Shown here: positions 47,258 through 56,292 of the stretch, piece by piece
How positions within the stretch are numbered: position 1 is the stretch's first letter
Layout of the letters: each line of letters begins with the position of its first letter
NCBI RefSeq assembly: GCF_000473325.1
Contig: NZ_KI421513.1
Coordinates: 1,125,217-1,189,216 of the forward strand
DNA from: Leisingera caerulea DSM 24564
GTDB lineage: Bacteria > Pseudomonadota > Alphaproteobacteria > Rhodobacterales > Rhodobacteraceae
Length of the DNA: 64,000 nucleotides
Reading direction: 5' to 3'
Notes under the pieces: model-generated
The model's database searches: none
The model's input: only the letters and a program-made list of their open reading frames with translations
Told to the model about the DNA's origin: nothing
Position numbers and translations under genes: made by a program

Positions 47258-48433
47258 TTAACTGGGCGACATACCACGCAGGCGTTCAGAGCGGCGGCGC
47301 AGCATCTCGACCGTGGTCAGAAGCGCAATGGAAATCACCACCAGGATCGTTGCCACCGCAAGGATGGTGGGCGATATCTGCTCGCGCAGGCCGATGAACA
47401 TCTGCCAGGGCAGCGTCTTTTGCCCGGCCGAGCCGACGAAGAGCACCACCACCACCTCGTCAAAGGAGGTGATGAAGGCAAAAAGGCCGCCGGAGATCAC
47501 GCCCGGCAGGATCAGCGGCATCTGCACCCGGAAGAAGGTGGTGACAGGCCCTGCGCCCATGTTCGCCGCCGCGCGAGTCAGCGAGCGGTCGAAGCCCACC
47601 AGGGTGGCCGTGACGGTGATGATCACGAAGGGGATGCCCAGCGCGGCGTGTGCCAGTACCACGCCGAGATAGGTGCCTTGCAGGCCGATCCGGCTGTAGA
47701 AGAAATACATGCCCGCAGCGGAGATGATCAGCGGCACGATCATCGGCGAGATCAGGATCGCCATGATCGCGCGGCGGAACGGCACATGCGGCTGGCTGAG
47801 GCCGATGGCCGCCAGGGTGCCGAAGCCCACCGACAGGAGTGTCGCCATCGGCGCGATCCTCACCGAATTCCACAGCGCCTGCTGCCAGTCGTCGTTGGTG
47901 AAGAAGTCGCGGTAGTGCTTGAGCGAATAGCCTTCGGGGTCGAAGCGCAGCATCTCCGGGGTGAAGGTGAAGAAGTCCTGAGCGTTGAAGCTGAGCGGCA
48001 TCACCACCAGGATCGGCGTGATCAGGAAGACAAAGATCACCCCACAGATCACCCTGAAGGTATAGTGCCACAGCACCTGCCCCGGGGTGAGATACGGCGC
48101 CAGATGGGCGCGGTAGCGGGAGGTTGCGATCCAGAACACGAACCAGCCGGCGAACCAGCCGAACAGCGCGCCGATCACCGCGGCAACAAAGCCGCCAAGA
48201 ACGAAACCTGCTGCCGCGAAGACCGCAATCAGCAGCCAGCGCAGCGGGGTTTCCTTGTCCGTCATGCTGGCAAAAACGAAGCCGATCACGCCCAGCAGCG
48301 CTGCGCCGATCAGCACCCCCATAAGGCCGGAGCCCTGGGCGGTGCCGACGAAGAGGCCGAAGAAGGCCCCCGCGGCGGCGGCAGTGGCCGCAGTGAAGCC
48401 GGGGGTTTGGTTTTCAACAGGTGTCAAAGCCAT
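47258..48433 (-). CDS. Polyamine-type ABC permease (PotC-like) with extra N-terminal membrane region
   Basis: A 391-residue inner-membrane permease. From about residue 125 it is a normal PotC-type permease with the EAA loop SLTRAAANMGAGPVTTFFRVQMP, which contacts the ATPase. The first about 120 residues are an extra hydrophobic, Gly/Ala-rich region with about four membrane segments (for example LIGAALLGVIGFVFA), not found in ordinary PotC, which is about 260-270 residues. It ends the operon of ATPase (51330), binding protein (50152) and first permease (48439); 5 bases separate it from the permease before it. Confidence 0.86.
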   Translation of the reverse strand: MALTPVENQTPGFTAATAAAAGAFFGLFVGTAQGSGLMGVLIGAALLGVIGFVFASMTDKETPLRWLLIAVFAAAGFVLGGFVAAVIGALFGWFAGWFVFWIATSRYRAHLAPYLTPGQVLWHYTFRVICGVIFVFLITPILVVMPLSFNAQDFFTFTPEMLRFDPEGYSLKHYRDFFTNDDWQQALWNSVRIAPMATLLSVGFGTLAAIGLSQPHVPFRRAIMAILISPMIVPLIISAAGMYFFYSRIGLQGTYLGVVLAHAALGIPFVIITVTATLVGFDRSLTRAAANMGAGPVTTFFRVQMPLILPGVISGGLFAFITSFDEVVVVLFVGSAGQKTLPWQMFIGLREQISPTILAVATILVVISIALLTTVEMLRRRSERLRGMSPS

Positions 48434-48438
48434 TTCGG

Positions 48439-50067
48439 TTATCCCAGTTTCACGTTGTCGATGCCGACGATCTTGTCATAGGCCCAGTAGAGCGCCAGGA
48501 CGATCACCAGCAGGATGGTGCCGAGCGCGGCCGCAAGACCCCAGTTCAGCGACTGCGAGATATGGTAGGCGATCCGGTTGGAGATGAAGACACCTTTGGT
48601 GCCGCCGACCAGTTCCGGCGTGATGTAGTAGCCGATCGCCAGGATGAAGACGAGGATCGAGCCCGCGCCGATGCCCGGCACCGACTGCGGGAAGTAAACC
48701 CGCCAGAAGGCCGTCCAGTTGGTCGCGCCCAGCGATTTCGCTGCCCGCAGGTAGGAGGGGTTGATGGTCTGCATTACCGAATACATCGGCAGGATCATGA
48801 ACGGCAGCAGGATGTGGGTCATCGCTACAATGGTGCCGAACTGGTTGTTGATCATAACCAGCCGGTCGCTGTCGCCCACCAGGCCCAGCCAGACGAGGGT
48901 GTCGTTAATCACGCCCTGCTGCTGCAGCATCACTTTCCACGCCGAGGTCCGCACCAGAAGCGAGGTCCAGAATGGCAGCAGCACCAGGATCATCAGCAGG
49001 TTCGCAGTGCGCGACGGCAGGTTGGCCAAGATCCAGGCCACAGGGTAGCCAAGCACAATGCAGCTGCAGGTGATCGCCAGCGACATGATCAGCGTGCGCA
49101 TGAACAGGGTGCCGTAAATGCGCTCGTCCTCGGGGCGCAATTCGGGGCCGTCCGGGCTTTTCTGCAGGTCGGCGGCGTTCAGGAAATAGCCATTGGTGTA
49201 TTTGCCCGCATAGGTCTTGAGCGTGCGCCAGACCTCGGGATCGGCCCAGTCCTTGTCCATTTTGACGAAGGCGTCACGGGCGGATTCGGTTTCCATCTGG
49301 CCGGATTCGATCAGGGCCGCGGCTTCCTGCAGCAGACGCTGCGCGTCGCCGCTGAAGGCCTTTGCCGCCTGCGGGTTGGCCGCAAGATCGGAATGGAGCG
49401 CCATATAGACCGGAGCCCAGGGCTCTTCTTCGGTGGGGCTGTCGTTGTCTTCTTCCTGGATAGTGCGCGCAAAGCTCAGATAGGCATCGCTGGCCTTGGG
49501 CAGCGCTTCACGGGCGCTGTCAGACAGCTGGAACGGCGGTTCGGTTTCGCCGTCCGCGCGGCTGGCCAGCCACTCCGGGTCGGCAAAGACCGACATAAAG
49601 GTCTGCGGCTCCTCCCAGGCGGGGTCAAGTGCTTCGAATTGTTTCAAATAGCCCTCGCCGACGTCGTCGACTCGGCGGCCCGCCTTGCGGAACAGCGAGG
49701 AGATGCCGGGTGTTTCGTAATTAAGACGGGTGCCGACGCGGGTATGCCGCTTGCGTTCGGCCGCCACGACGAGGTCATAGGCCAGCGCCTCGAAAACCGC
49801 CTCAGGAGGCGTTTCGCCGCTGTCTGCGTCCCAGTCCTGCACCGCCACCACGGTCTGCGGAAGGGTGTCCTGCACGATGCGGTTCTCGACCGAACGGAAC
49901 AGCATGTCCGCGATCGGGAGAATGAAGGTCAGCAGGACAAAGAGCAGAAGCGGCGCGATCAGCATCAGCGCGCGGATCTTCTGCATCCGGAGGGCCCGGG
50001 CGAGGCTGCGCTTCAGCGGCGTGCCGTCGGCGGCCAATACCGGACCGGATTGGGTGATGTCACTCAT
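48439..50067 (-). CDS. Polyamine-type ABC permease (PotB-like) with large soluble insertion
   Basis: A 542-residue permease, about twice the usual PotB length. TM1 is at about 33-57. Then residues about 60-315 form an acidic, soluble-looking insertion (for example EEDNDSPTEEEPW). The conserved permease core follows from about 320 to the end with the EAA loop SYLRAAKSLGATNWTAFWRVYFP. The insertion should face the periplasm. The ATG at 50067 (MSDITQSG) is chosen for its GGGGAAC site and family start. It pairs with the equally unusual permease downstream. Confidence 0.87.
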   Translation of the reverse strand: MSDITQSGPVLAADGTPLKRSLARALRMQKIRALMLIAPLLLFVLLTFILPIADMLFRSVENRIVQDTLPQTVVAVQDWDADSGETPPEAVFEALAYDLVVAAERKRHTRVGTRLNYETPGISSLFRKAGRRVDDVGEGYLKQFEALDPAWEEPQTFMSVFADPEWLASRADGETEPPFQLSDSAREALPKASDAYLSFARTIQEEDNDSPTEEEPWAPVYMALHSDLAANPQAAKAFSGDAQRLLQEAAALIESGQMETESARDAFVKMDKDWADPEVWRTLKTYAGKYTNGYFLNAADLQKSPDGPELRPEDERIYGTLFMRTLIMSLAITCSCIVLGYPVAWILANLPSRTANLLMILVLLPFWTSLLVRTSAWKVMLQQQGVINDTLVWLGLVGDSDRLVMINNQFGTIVAMTHILLPFMILPMYSVMQTINPSYLRAAKSLGATNWTAFWRVYFPQSVPGIGAGSILVFILAIGYYITPELVGGTKGVFISNRIAYHISQSLNWGLAAALGTILLVIVLALYWAYDKIVGIDNVKLG

Positions 50068-50151
50068 GGGGTTCCCCGTCGGGTCTTTTATTTTGTGGGG
50101 CGGGGGCCTGCGCATGGCGGCCCCCGCCGGGCCTCTCATCAGGAGGTCAGA

Positions 50152-51252
<1,101 letters not shown>

Positions 51253-51287
51253 AGAGAGTCTCTCCTTGTTGAATTTCACAAATGTGA

Positions 51288-51316
51288 AGCCCCCGGTCGT
51301 TCTTCTGCCGGGGGTT
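51288..51316 (-). other. Intercistronic hairpin between ATPase and binding-protein genes
   Basis: On the minus strand CCCCCGG pairs with CCGGGGG (51308-51314 with 51290-51296) around a 11-base loop. No T run follows. It resembles the processing or stabilising hairpins seen between transporter genes that need different expression levels. Confidence 0.55.
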
Positions 51317-51329
51317 CGGCGCGCGCGGA

Positions 51330-52430
51330 TCAGGCGTCCAGCGCGCGGCAGTCTTCCGGCAGCCAGCCGATTTCGATCTGCTGACCGGGCTGCAGCCGGA
51401 CTTGGTCCGGGGCATTCCGGGTCTTGATGATGAATTCATCATTGCCGGCCACCCGCAGACGGGTACGGAAGATGTCGCCCATATAAATGAACTCCAGCAC
51501 TTCCGCCTTAAGTGTATGGACGCCTTCCTGCAGGCGGTCCTTGTTGTATTCCACCCGTTCGGGACGGATCGACACGCGGGTGCGCTCGCCAGGTTGCGAG
51601 ACGTTGACCGGCTTGCAGTCGATCAGCTCGCCATCGTCCAGCTGCACCAGTGCAATGCCGTTGTTGATTTCCTTGACGGTGCCTTCCAGCGTGTTGTTTT
51701 CACCGATGAACTGAGCAACGAAGCTGTTTTCCGGGCTTTCGTACAGCTGGTCCGGCGGCGCAATCTGTTGAATGCGGCCATCATCGAACACGGCGACGCG
51801 GTCCGACATGGTCAGCGCTTCGGTCTGGTCGTGGGTCACGTAGACCACCGTAATGCCCAGGCGGTGCGCCAGATGGGTGATCTCAAACTGCATCTTCTCG
51901 CGCAACTGCTTGTCGAGCGCGCCCAGCGGTTCGTCCATCAGCACCAGCTCCGGTTCGAACACCAGGGCGCGGGCCAGGGCGATCCGCTGCTGCTGGCCGC
52001 CGGACAGCTGGGCCGGGCGGCGGCCGCCAAAGGCCCCCATTTCCACCATGTCCAACGCCCGCTTCACCTTTTCCTCGCGCTCGGACTTGCCCATGTTGCG
52101 GACTTCCAGCGGGAAGGAGAGGTTTTCCGCAATCGTCATATGCGGAAACAGGGCGTAGTTCTGGAACACCATACCGATGCCGCGCTTGTGCGGCGGGATG
52201 TTGTTGATCGAGGTCCCGTCCAGGCGGATGTCGCCATGGGTCGCGGTTTCAAAACCGGCCAGCATCATCAGGCAGGTGGTTTTCCCAGACCCGGACGGGC
52301 CAAGCATTGTCAGAAATTCGCCCTTGGGCATTGTGAGGTTGAGATCTTTGACAACGAGATTTTCGCCATCGTAGCTCTTTTGGACGCGTTCGAATTCAAC
52401 GAACGCATCAACGTTTGACGCATCAGCCAA
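51330..52430 (-). CDS. Polyamine-type ABC transporter ATPase (PotA-like), first system
   Basis: A 366-residue ATPase. Walker A is LGPSGSGKTT, the ABC signature LSGGQQQRIA, Walker B LVLMDEPLG and the switch histidine lies in VVYVTHDQTEAL. A C-terminal TOBE domain (about 285-350, ERTRVSIRPERVEY) is typical of PotA. It is the first gene of the operon, followed by binding protein and two permeases. Its upstream region holds inverted and direct repeats. Confidence 0.93.
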   Translation of the reverse strand: MADASNVDAFVEFERVQKSYDGENLVVKDLNLTMPKGEFLTMLGPSGSGKTTCLMMLAGFETATHGDIRLDGTSINNIPPHKRGIGMVFQNYALFPHMTIAENLSFPLEVRNMGKSEREEKVKRALDMVEMGAFGGRRPAQLSGGQQQRIALARALVFEPELVLMDEPLGALDKQLREKMQFEITHLAHRLGITVVYVTHDQTEALTMSDRVAVFDDGRIQQIAPPDQLYESPENSFVAQFIGENNTLEGTVKEINNGIALVQLDDGELIDCKPVNVSQPGERTRVSIRPERVEYNKDRLQEGVHTLKAEVLEFIYMGDIFRTRLRVAGNDEFIIKTRNAPDQVRLQPGQQIEIGWLPEDCRALDA

Positions 52431-52514
52431 AGCAGGCTCCCCGTAGTTTTGTCATCCGGCAGATTTTCTCTGCGCTTGTTCGAAGTTAATCACACCAAAG
52501 CTACCAAGCGCTAG

Positions 52515-52662
52515 GTATGAAAAAAATATTCTTTCAGAGGCCGGGGTACGAATTTCATACTTCGGTCCCATCCCCGTGCGGAAAAGAATATCCTTACGGA
52601 ACCCTAGTCCGGTTGCACAAGGTCAGATCGGACATTTTGCGACACCCTTCAGACATTTTGCG
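52515..52662. promoter_or_regulatory. Repeated sites upstream of the first transporter operon
   Basis: Two features in the 284-base gap between the aminotransferase terminator and the ATPase gene. GTATGAAA (52515-52522) and its exact inverse TTTCATAC (52553-52560) flank a degenerate half-site GTACGAA. A direct repeat GACATTTTGCG occurs at 52631-52641 and 52652-52662, exactly 21 bp apart (two helical turns). Both are plausible operators; the binding protein is unknown. Confidence 0.45.
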
Positions 52663-52714
52663 CCGCATCACTCAAATCAATAGCCGGAAAACGACGCTTC
52701 CCAAGCTTTCACCG

Positions 52715-52747
52715 AAAAAAACGGCCCGGCAGACAGGCTGCCGGGCC
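52715..52747 (-). terminator. Rho-independent terminator of the aminotransferase gene
   Basis: A perfect 11-bp stem (CGGCCCGGCAG with CTGCCGGGCCG) with a 5-base loop is followed on the minus strand by TTTTTTT. It lies 51 bases after the aminotransferase stop. Confidence 0.93.
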
Positions 52748-52797
52748 GCAATGAGTCGCAAGCTGAACCGGAGCGGTTGCGGCTGCGGACAGGGGAA

Positions 52798-54192
52798 TCA
52801 GGCGCTGTGCAGCAGATCCTGCGCCTTCAGCTCGGCATAGCATTCATCCAGCGATTTGGCGGCACGCTCAATCAGCACGTCAATCTGCTCCGGGGTGATC
52901 ACCAGCGGCGGCGAGATGATCATCCGGTCGCCCACATGGCGCATCACAAGATTGTTGGCAAAACAGCGCTCGCGACAGATGTACCCGACGGTGCCCGCAT
53001 CAGACGCAAAGGCCGCACGGGTTTCCTTGTTCGGTGTCAGCGCTATCGAGCCCATCATGCCGACGATCTTGGCCTCGCCCACCAGCGGGTGGTCGATCAG
53101 CGCTTCCCATTTCTGTTTCAGATAGGGGGCCGCAACGTCGCGCACATGACCCAGGATGTTCTCCTCCTCCAGGATGCGCAGGTTTTCCAGAGCCACGGCC
53201 GCCGCCACAGGGTGGCCGGAGTAGGTATAGCCGTGGTTGAACTCATCACCCGCAATCACGGAGGCGATCTCATCGCTGACGATGGAGCCGCCGATGGGCG
53301 CATAGCCGGAGCTGAGGCCCTTGGCGATGGTCATTATGTCGGGGCGGATATTCAGGGTCTGGCTGCCGAACCAGTTGCCGGTGCGCCCGAAGCCGCAGAT
53401 CACCTCATCCGCAATCAGCAGGATTTCATACTTGTCACAGATGCGCTGGATTTCCGGCCAGTAGCTGTCCGGCGGCACGATGACGCCGCCCGCCCCTTGC
53501 ACCGGCTCCGCAATGAATGCGGCGACGCGGTCTTCGCCCAGTTCCAGAATTGCCTCTTCCAGCTCACGCGCACGCTGCAGGCCGAATTCCTCCGGCGGCA
53601 TGTCGCCGCCCTCGGCCCACCAGTTGGGCTGGTTGATGTGGTGGATGTCCGGGATCGGCATGCCGCCTTGCGCGTGCATGCCGCTCATGCCGCCCAGGGA
53701 TCCGCTGCCGACGGAGGAGCCGTGGTAGGCGTTCTTGCGGCTGATGATGACGGACTTTGACGGCTTGCCCTTCAGCGCCCAGTAATGGCGCACCATGCGG
53801 ATGTTCGTGTCGTTGGCCTCGGAACCGGAGCCGGCAAAAAACACATTGTTCAGATCGCCCGGCGCCAGTTCGGCGATCTTGGCAGCCAGCGCGATGGCAG
53901 GCACGTGTGTGGTCTGGAAGAAGGTGTTGTAATAGGGCAGCTCGCGCATCTGACGGGCCGCAACTTCGGCCAGCTCGTCACGGCCATAGCCGATGTTGAC
54001 GCACCACAGGCCCGCCATCGCATCGAGGATCTGATGACCCTCGCTGTCGGTCAGATGCACACCGTCAGCGCGGGTAATGATGCGCGCGCCCTTCTGCGAC
54101 AGCTCGCCGTTGGCGGTGAACGGGTGCATGTGATGGGCCGCGTCCAGCGCCTGCAGCTCGGCCGTCGGCATGTGGTTGGTGATCACGGTCAT
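52798..54192 (-). CDS. Putrescine-type aminotransferase (class III)
   Basis: A 464-residue PLP enzyme of aminotransferase class III, most like SpuC-type putrescine-pyruvate aminotransferases, which convert putrescine to 4-aminobutanal. The motifs FAGSGSEANDTNIRMVRHYW, NAYHGSSVGSGSLGG, LIADEVICGFGRTG and the PLP lysine in MTIAKGLSSGYAPIGG are present. Beta-alanine or other omega-amino acids are alternative substrates. It is flanked by two polyamine-type transporters and follows the GntR gene (66-base gap), with a TGATCA palindrome before it. Confidence 0.88.
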   Translation of the reverse strand: MTVITNHMPTAELQALDAAHHMHPFTANGELSQKGARIITRADGVHLTDSEGHQILDAMAGLWCVNIGYGRDELAEVAARQMRELPYYNTFFQTTHVPAIALAAKIAELAPGDLNNVFFAGSGSEANDTNIRMVRHYWALKGKPSKSVIISRKNAYHGSSVGSGSLGGMSGMHAQGGMPIPDIHHINQPNWWAEGGDMPPEEFGLQRARELEEAILELGEDRVAAFIAEPVQGAGGVIVPPDSYWPEIQRICDKYEILLIADEVICGFGRTGNWFGSQTLNIRPDIMTIAKGLSSGYAPIGGSIVSDEIASVIAGDEFNHGYTYSGHPVAAAVALENLRILEEENILGHVRDVAAPYLKQKWEALIDHPLVGEAKIVGMMGSIALTPNKETRAAFASDAGTVGYICRERCFANNLVMRHVGDRMIISPPLVITPEQIDVLIERAAKSLDECYAELKAQDLLHSA

Positions 54193-54225
54193 GGGACTCG
54201 CTCCTGAGAAAGACTGATTGGACCC

Positions 54226-54243
54226 AGAATATGATCAAATTCT
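54226..54243. promoter_or_regulatory. Candidate GntR operator before the aminotransferase gene
   Basis: An 18-bp near-perfect palindrome, AGAAT-A-TGATCA-A-ATTCT; only the two single spacer bases break symmetry. It lies 34 bases upstream of the aminotransferase start and just downstream of the GntR gene. A related site is at 55027-55044. Confidence 0.55.
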
Positions 54244-54258
54244 CAGGTGTCAATCGAA

Positions 54259-54945
54259 TCAGTTGGCGCCCTGCAGCCCCTGAACCACATGCTCCATGCC
54301 CTCGTAGACGTCCCGCTCCATCGCCAATGCCGCCATTTCCGGGTCCTGCCGCCGCAGCGCGTCGAGGATGTCCTTGTGCCGGTCCGGAAAGCTTTGCGTG
54401 CCGAGACGCCCGCTGACCACCCGCAGCGAGGGCCCGAAGCGCAGCCACAGACGGTCGGCAATGTCGCTGAGAATAGGCGCATTGGCATGCGCATAGAGTG
54501 CCGAGTGAAAGCTGTAGTTCTGCACGAGGTAGCCCGCCACATCACCGGTCGCGATGGCCTTGTCGAGCGCATTGTCGATGGCCACGAGCTCCTCTATATC
54601 CGCCGGGCCGACCTGCTGTGTAGCCCGGCGCGCAAGCTCGCATTCTATTGTTTTTCTGGCAAAAATAAGCTCTTCCAGATCTTCTGGCCCCAGCAGCGGA
54701 ACGGACACGCGGCGGTTGCCCTGGAACATCAGCGCCCCGTCTGAGATCAGCCGCCGGATCGCCTCGCGCACCGGGGTCATGCCGGCCTCCAGCGTCTCCA
54801 CCAAACCTTGGATTGTCACCGCCTGGCCGGGCACCAGTTCGCCGAACAGTATCTGCGCCCTGAGCTTCTGGTAAACGATCTCATGTGCGGGCAGTTTCGC
54901 CTGGTTTTCCTGCGCCGTTTCGGCTGGCGAAGTCGTCTCTGTCAC
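54259..54945 (-). CDS. GntR-family regulator, FCD type, of the polyamine island
   Basis: A 228-residue regulator. The start is set at a GTG (54945) because a GAGGAGG ribosome-binding site precedes it; an ATG 39 bases upstream lacks one. An N-terminal GntR winged helix (IVYQKLRAQILFGELVPGQAV, TPVREAIRRLISDGAL) is followed by an FCD ligand domain (LEELIFARKTIECELA, YSFHSALYAHAN, FPDRHKDILDALRRQD). It sits between the aminotransferase and the divergent second transporter, and related palindromes lie on both sides of it. It is the likely local repressor; the inducer may be a polyamine product. Confidence 0.9.
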   Translation of the reverse strand: MTETTSPAETAQENQAKLPAHEIVYQKLRAQILFGELVPGQAVTIQGLVETLEAGMTPVREAIRRLISDGALMFQGNRRVSVPLLGPEDLEELIFARKTIECELARRATQQVGPADIEELVAIDNALDKAIATGDVAGYLVQNYSFHSALYAHANAPILSDIADRLWLRFGPSLRVVSGRLGTQSFPDRHKDILDALRRQDPEMAALAMERDVYEGMEHVVQGLQGAN

Positions 54946-55026
54946 CTGGGGGTTTCCTCCTCGATTTTGGCCAGCTTGCACCATCCTGAGCCAAGTGAAA
55001 ACATAAAGAGTATTGCCGAACGCGGC

Positions 55027-55044
55027 AAAACTTGATCAAATCCT
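55027..55044. promoter_or_regulatory. Second candidate GntR operator, before the second transporter
   Basis: AAAAC-T-TGATCA-A-ATCCT shares the TGATCA core and the right half (AAT-CT pattern) with the site at 54226, but its left arm is degenerate. It lies 44 bases upstream of the binding-protein start in the divergent promoter region of the GntR gene. Confidence 0.45.
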
Positions 55045-55087
55045 TTTACAGCCGGACCCCGAAACCGGCACGCACAGGGAGAAATTC

Positions 55088-56176
55088 ATGACACTGAAAA
55101 CGATGACCATGACCGCCGTCGTTGCCCTCGGCACGGCTGCCGCGGCCGCGGCGGAAGAGGTTCGCGTCTACAATTGGTCCGACTACATTGACGAAAGCCT
55201 GCTGGAAAAGTTCGAGCAGGAAACCGGCATCGACCTGATCTACGACGTCTTCGACAGCAACGAGGTTCTTGAGACCAAGATGCTGGCGGGCGGCTCGGGC
55301 TATGATGTGGTGGTGCCGACCGGCTCCTTTTTGGCACGTCAGATCCAGGCCGGCGCTTTCCAGAAGCTGGATCCCGCCAAGCTGCCCAACAAGGAAAACA
55401 TGTGGGACGCGATCGAAGAGCGCACCGCGCGCTATGATCCCGGCAACGAGTTTTCCATCAACTACATGTGGGGCACCACCGGCATCGGCGTGAATACCGC
55501 CAAGGTCAAGGAAGTGCTGGGCGAAGATGCCCCGATCGACTCGCTGGAGCTGGTGTTCAACCCGGAGAACATGGAAAAGCTGGCAAGCTGCGGCGTGCAT
55601 TTCCTGGACGCCCCGGACGAGATGATCCCGGCGGCCCTGAAATATATCGGCGAAGACCCCAACAGCATGGATGCTGATGTTGTGGCCAAAGCCGAGCCGG
55701 TGCTGATGGCCGTGCGCCCCTATGTCACCAAGTTCCACAGCTCCGAATACATCAACGCCCTGGCCAATGGCGATATCTGCGTGGCCTTCGGCTGGTCCGG
55801 CGACATCCTGCAGGCGCGCGACCGCGCGGCCGAAGCGGATAACGGCGTCGATATTGAGTTCAACGCTCCCAAGGAAGGCGCACTCATGTGGTTTGACCAG
55901 ATGGCGATTCCGGTCGATGCCCCGAACCCTGAAGGCGCCCACAAGTTCCTGAACTTCATCATGGACGCACAGAACATGGCAACGGCGTCCAACTACGTCT
56001 ATTACGCCAATGGCAACAAGGCGTCCCAGGAACTTCTGGAAGAGGATGTGATCGGCGATCCAGCAATCTATCCCAACGAAGAAACCGTCAAAAACCTGTA
56101 CATCAAAGAAGGCTACCCGCCGAAAGTACAGCGCAAGGCCACCCGCATGTGGACCAAGATCAAGTCCGGCACCTGA
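55088..56176 (+). CDS. Polyamine-binding periplasmic protein (PotF-like)
   Basis: A 362-residue periplasmic protein with a signal peptide (MTMTAVVALGTAAAAAA). The mature start EVRVYNWSDYIDESLLEKF, the segment YDVVVPTGSFLARQI, the middle FSINYMWGTTGIGVN and GDICVAFGWSGDILQA are characteristic of PotF/PotD polyamine-binding proteins. A GGGAGA site precedes the ATG at 55088. It is the first gene of an operon with an ATPase, two permeases and a flavoprotein, and is divergent from GntR. Confidence 0.94.
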   Translation: MTLKTMTMTAVVALGTAAAAAAEEVRVYNWSDYIDESLLEKFEQETGIDLIYDVFDSNEVLETKMLAGGSGYDVVVPTGSFLARQIQAGAFQKLDPAKLPNKENMWDAIEERTARYDPGNEFSINYMWGTTGIGVNTAKVKEVLGEDAPIDSLELVFNPENMEKLASCGVHFLDAPDEMIPAALKYIGEDPNSMDADVVAKAEPVLMAVRPYVTKFHSSEYINALANGDICVAFGWSGDILQARDRAAEADNGVDIEFNAPKEGALMWFDQMAIPVDAPNPEGAHKFLNFIMDAQNMATASNYVYYANGNKASQELLEEDVIGDPAIYPNEETVKNLYIKEGYPPKVQRKATRMWTKIKSGT

Positions 56177-56292
56177 TCTGCCGCACATGACCCGCGGGGC
56201 GCATATGCCGCCCCGCACCCCCTCACGCGCCTGGCTGTGCCTCGCGCGGCCAACCAATACATCCGCGCGACACTTCGCAGAAGAGGCCCGGC

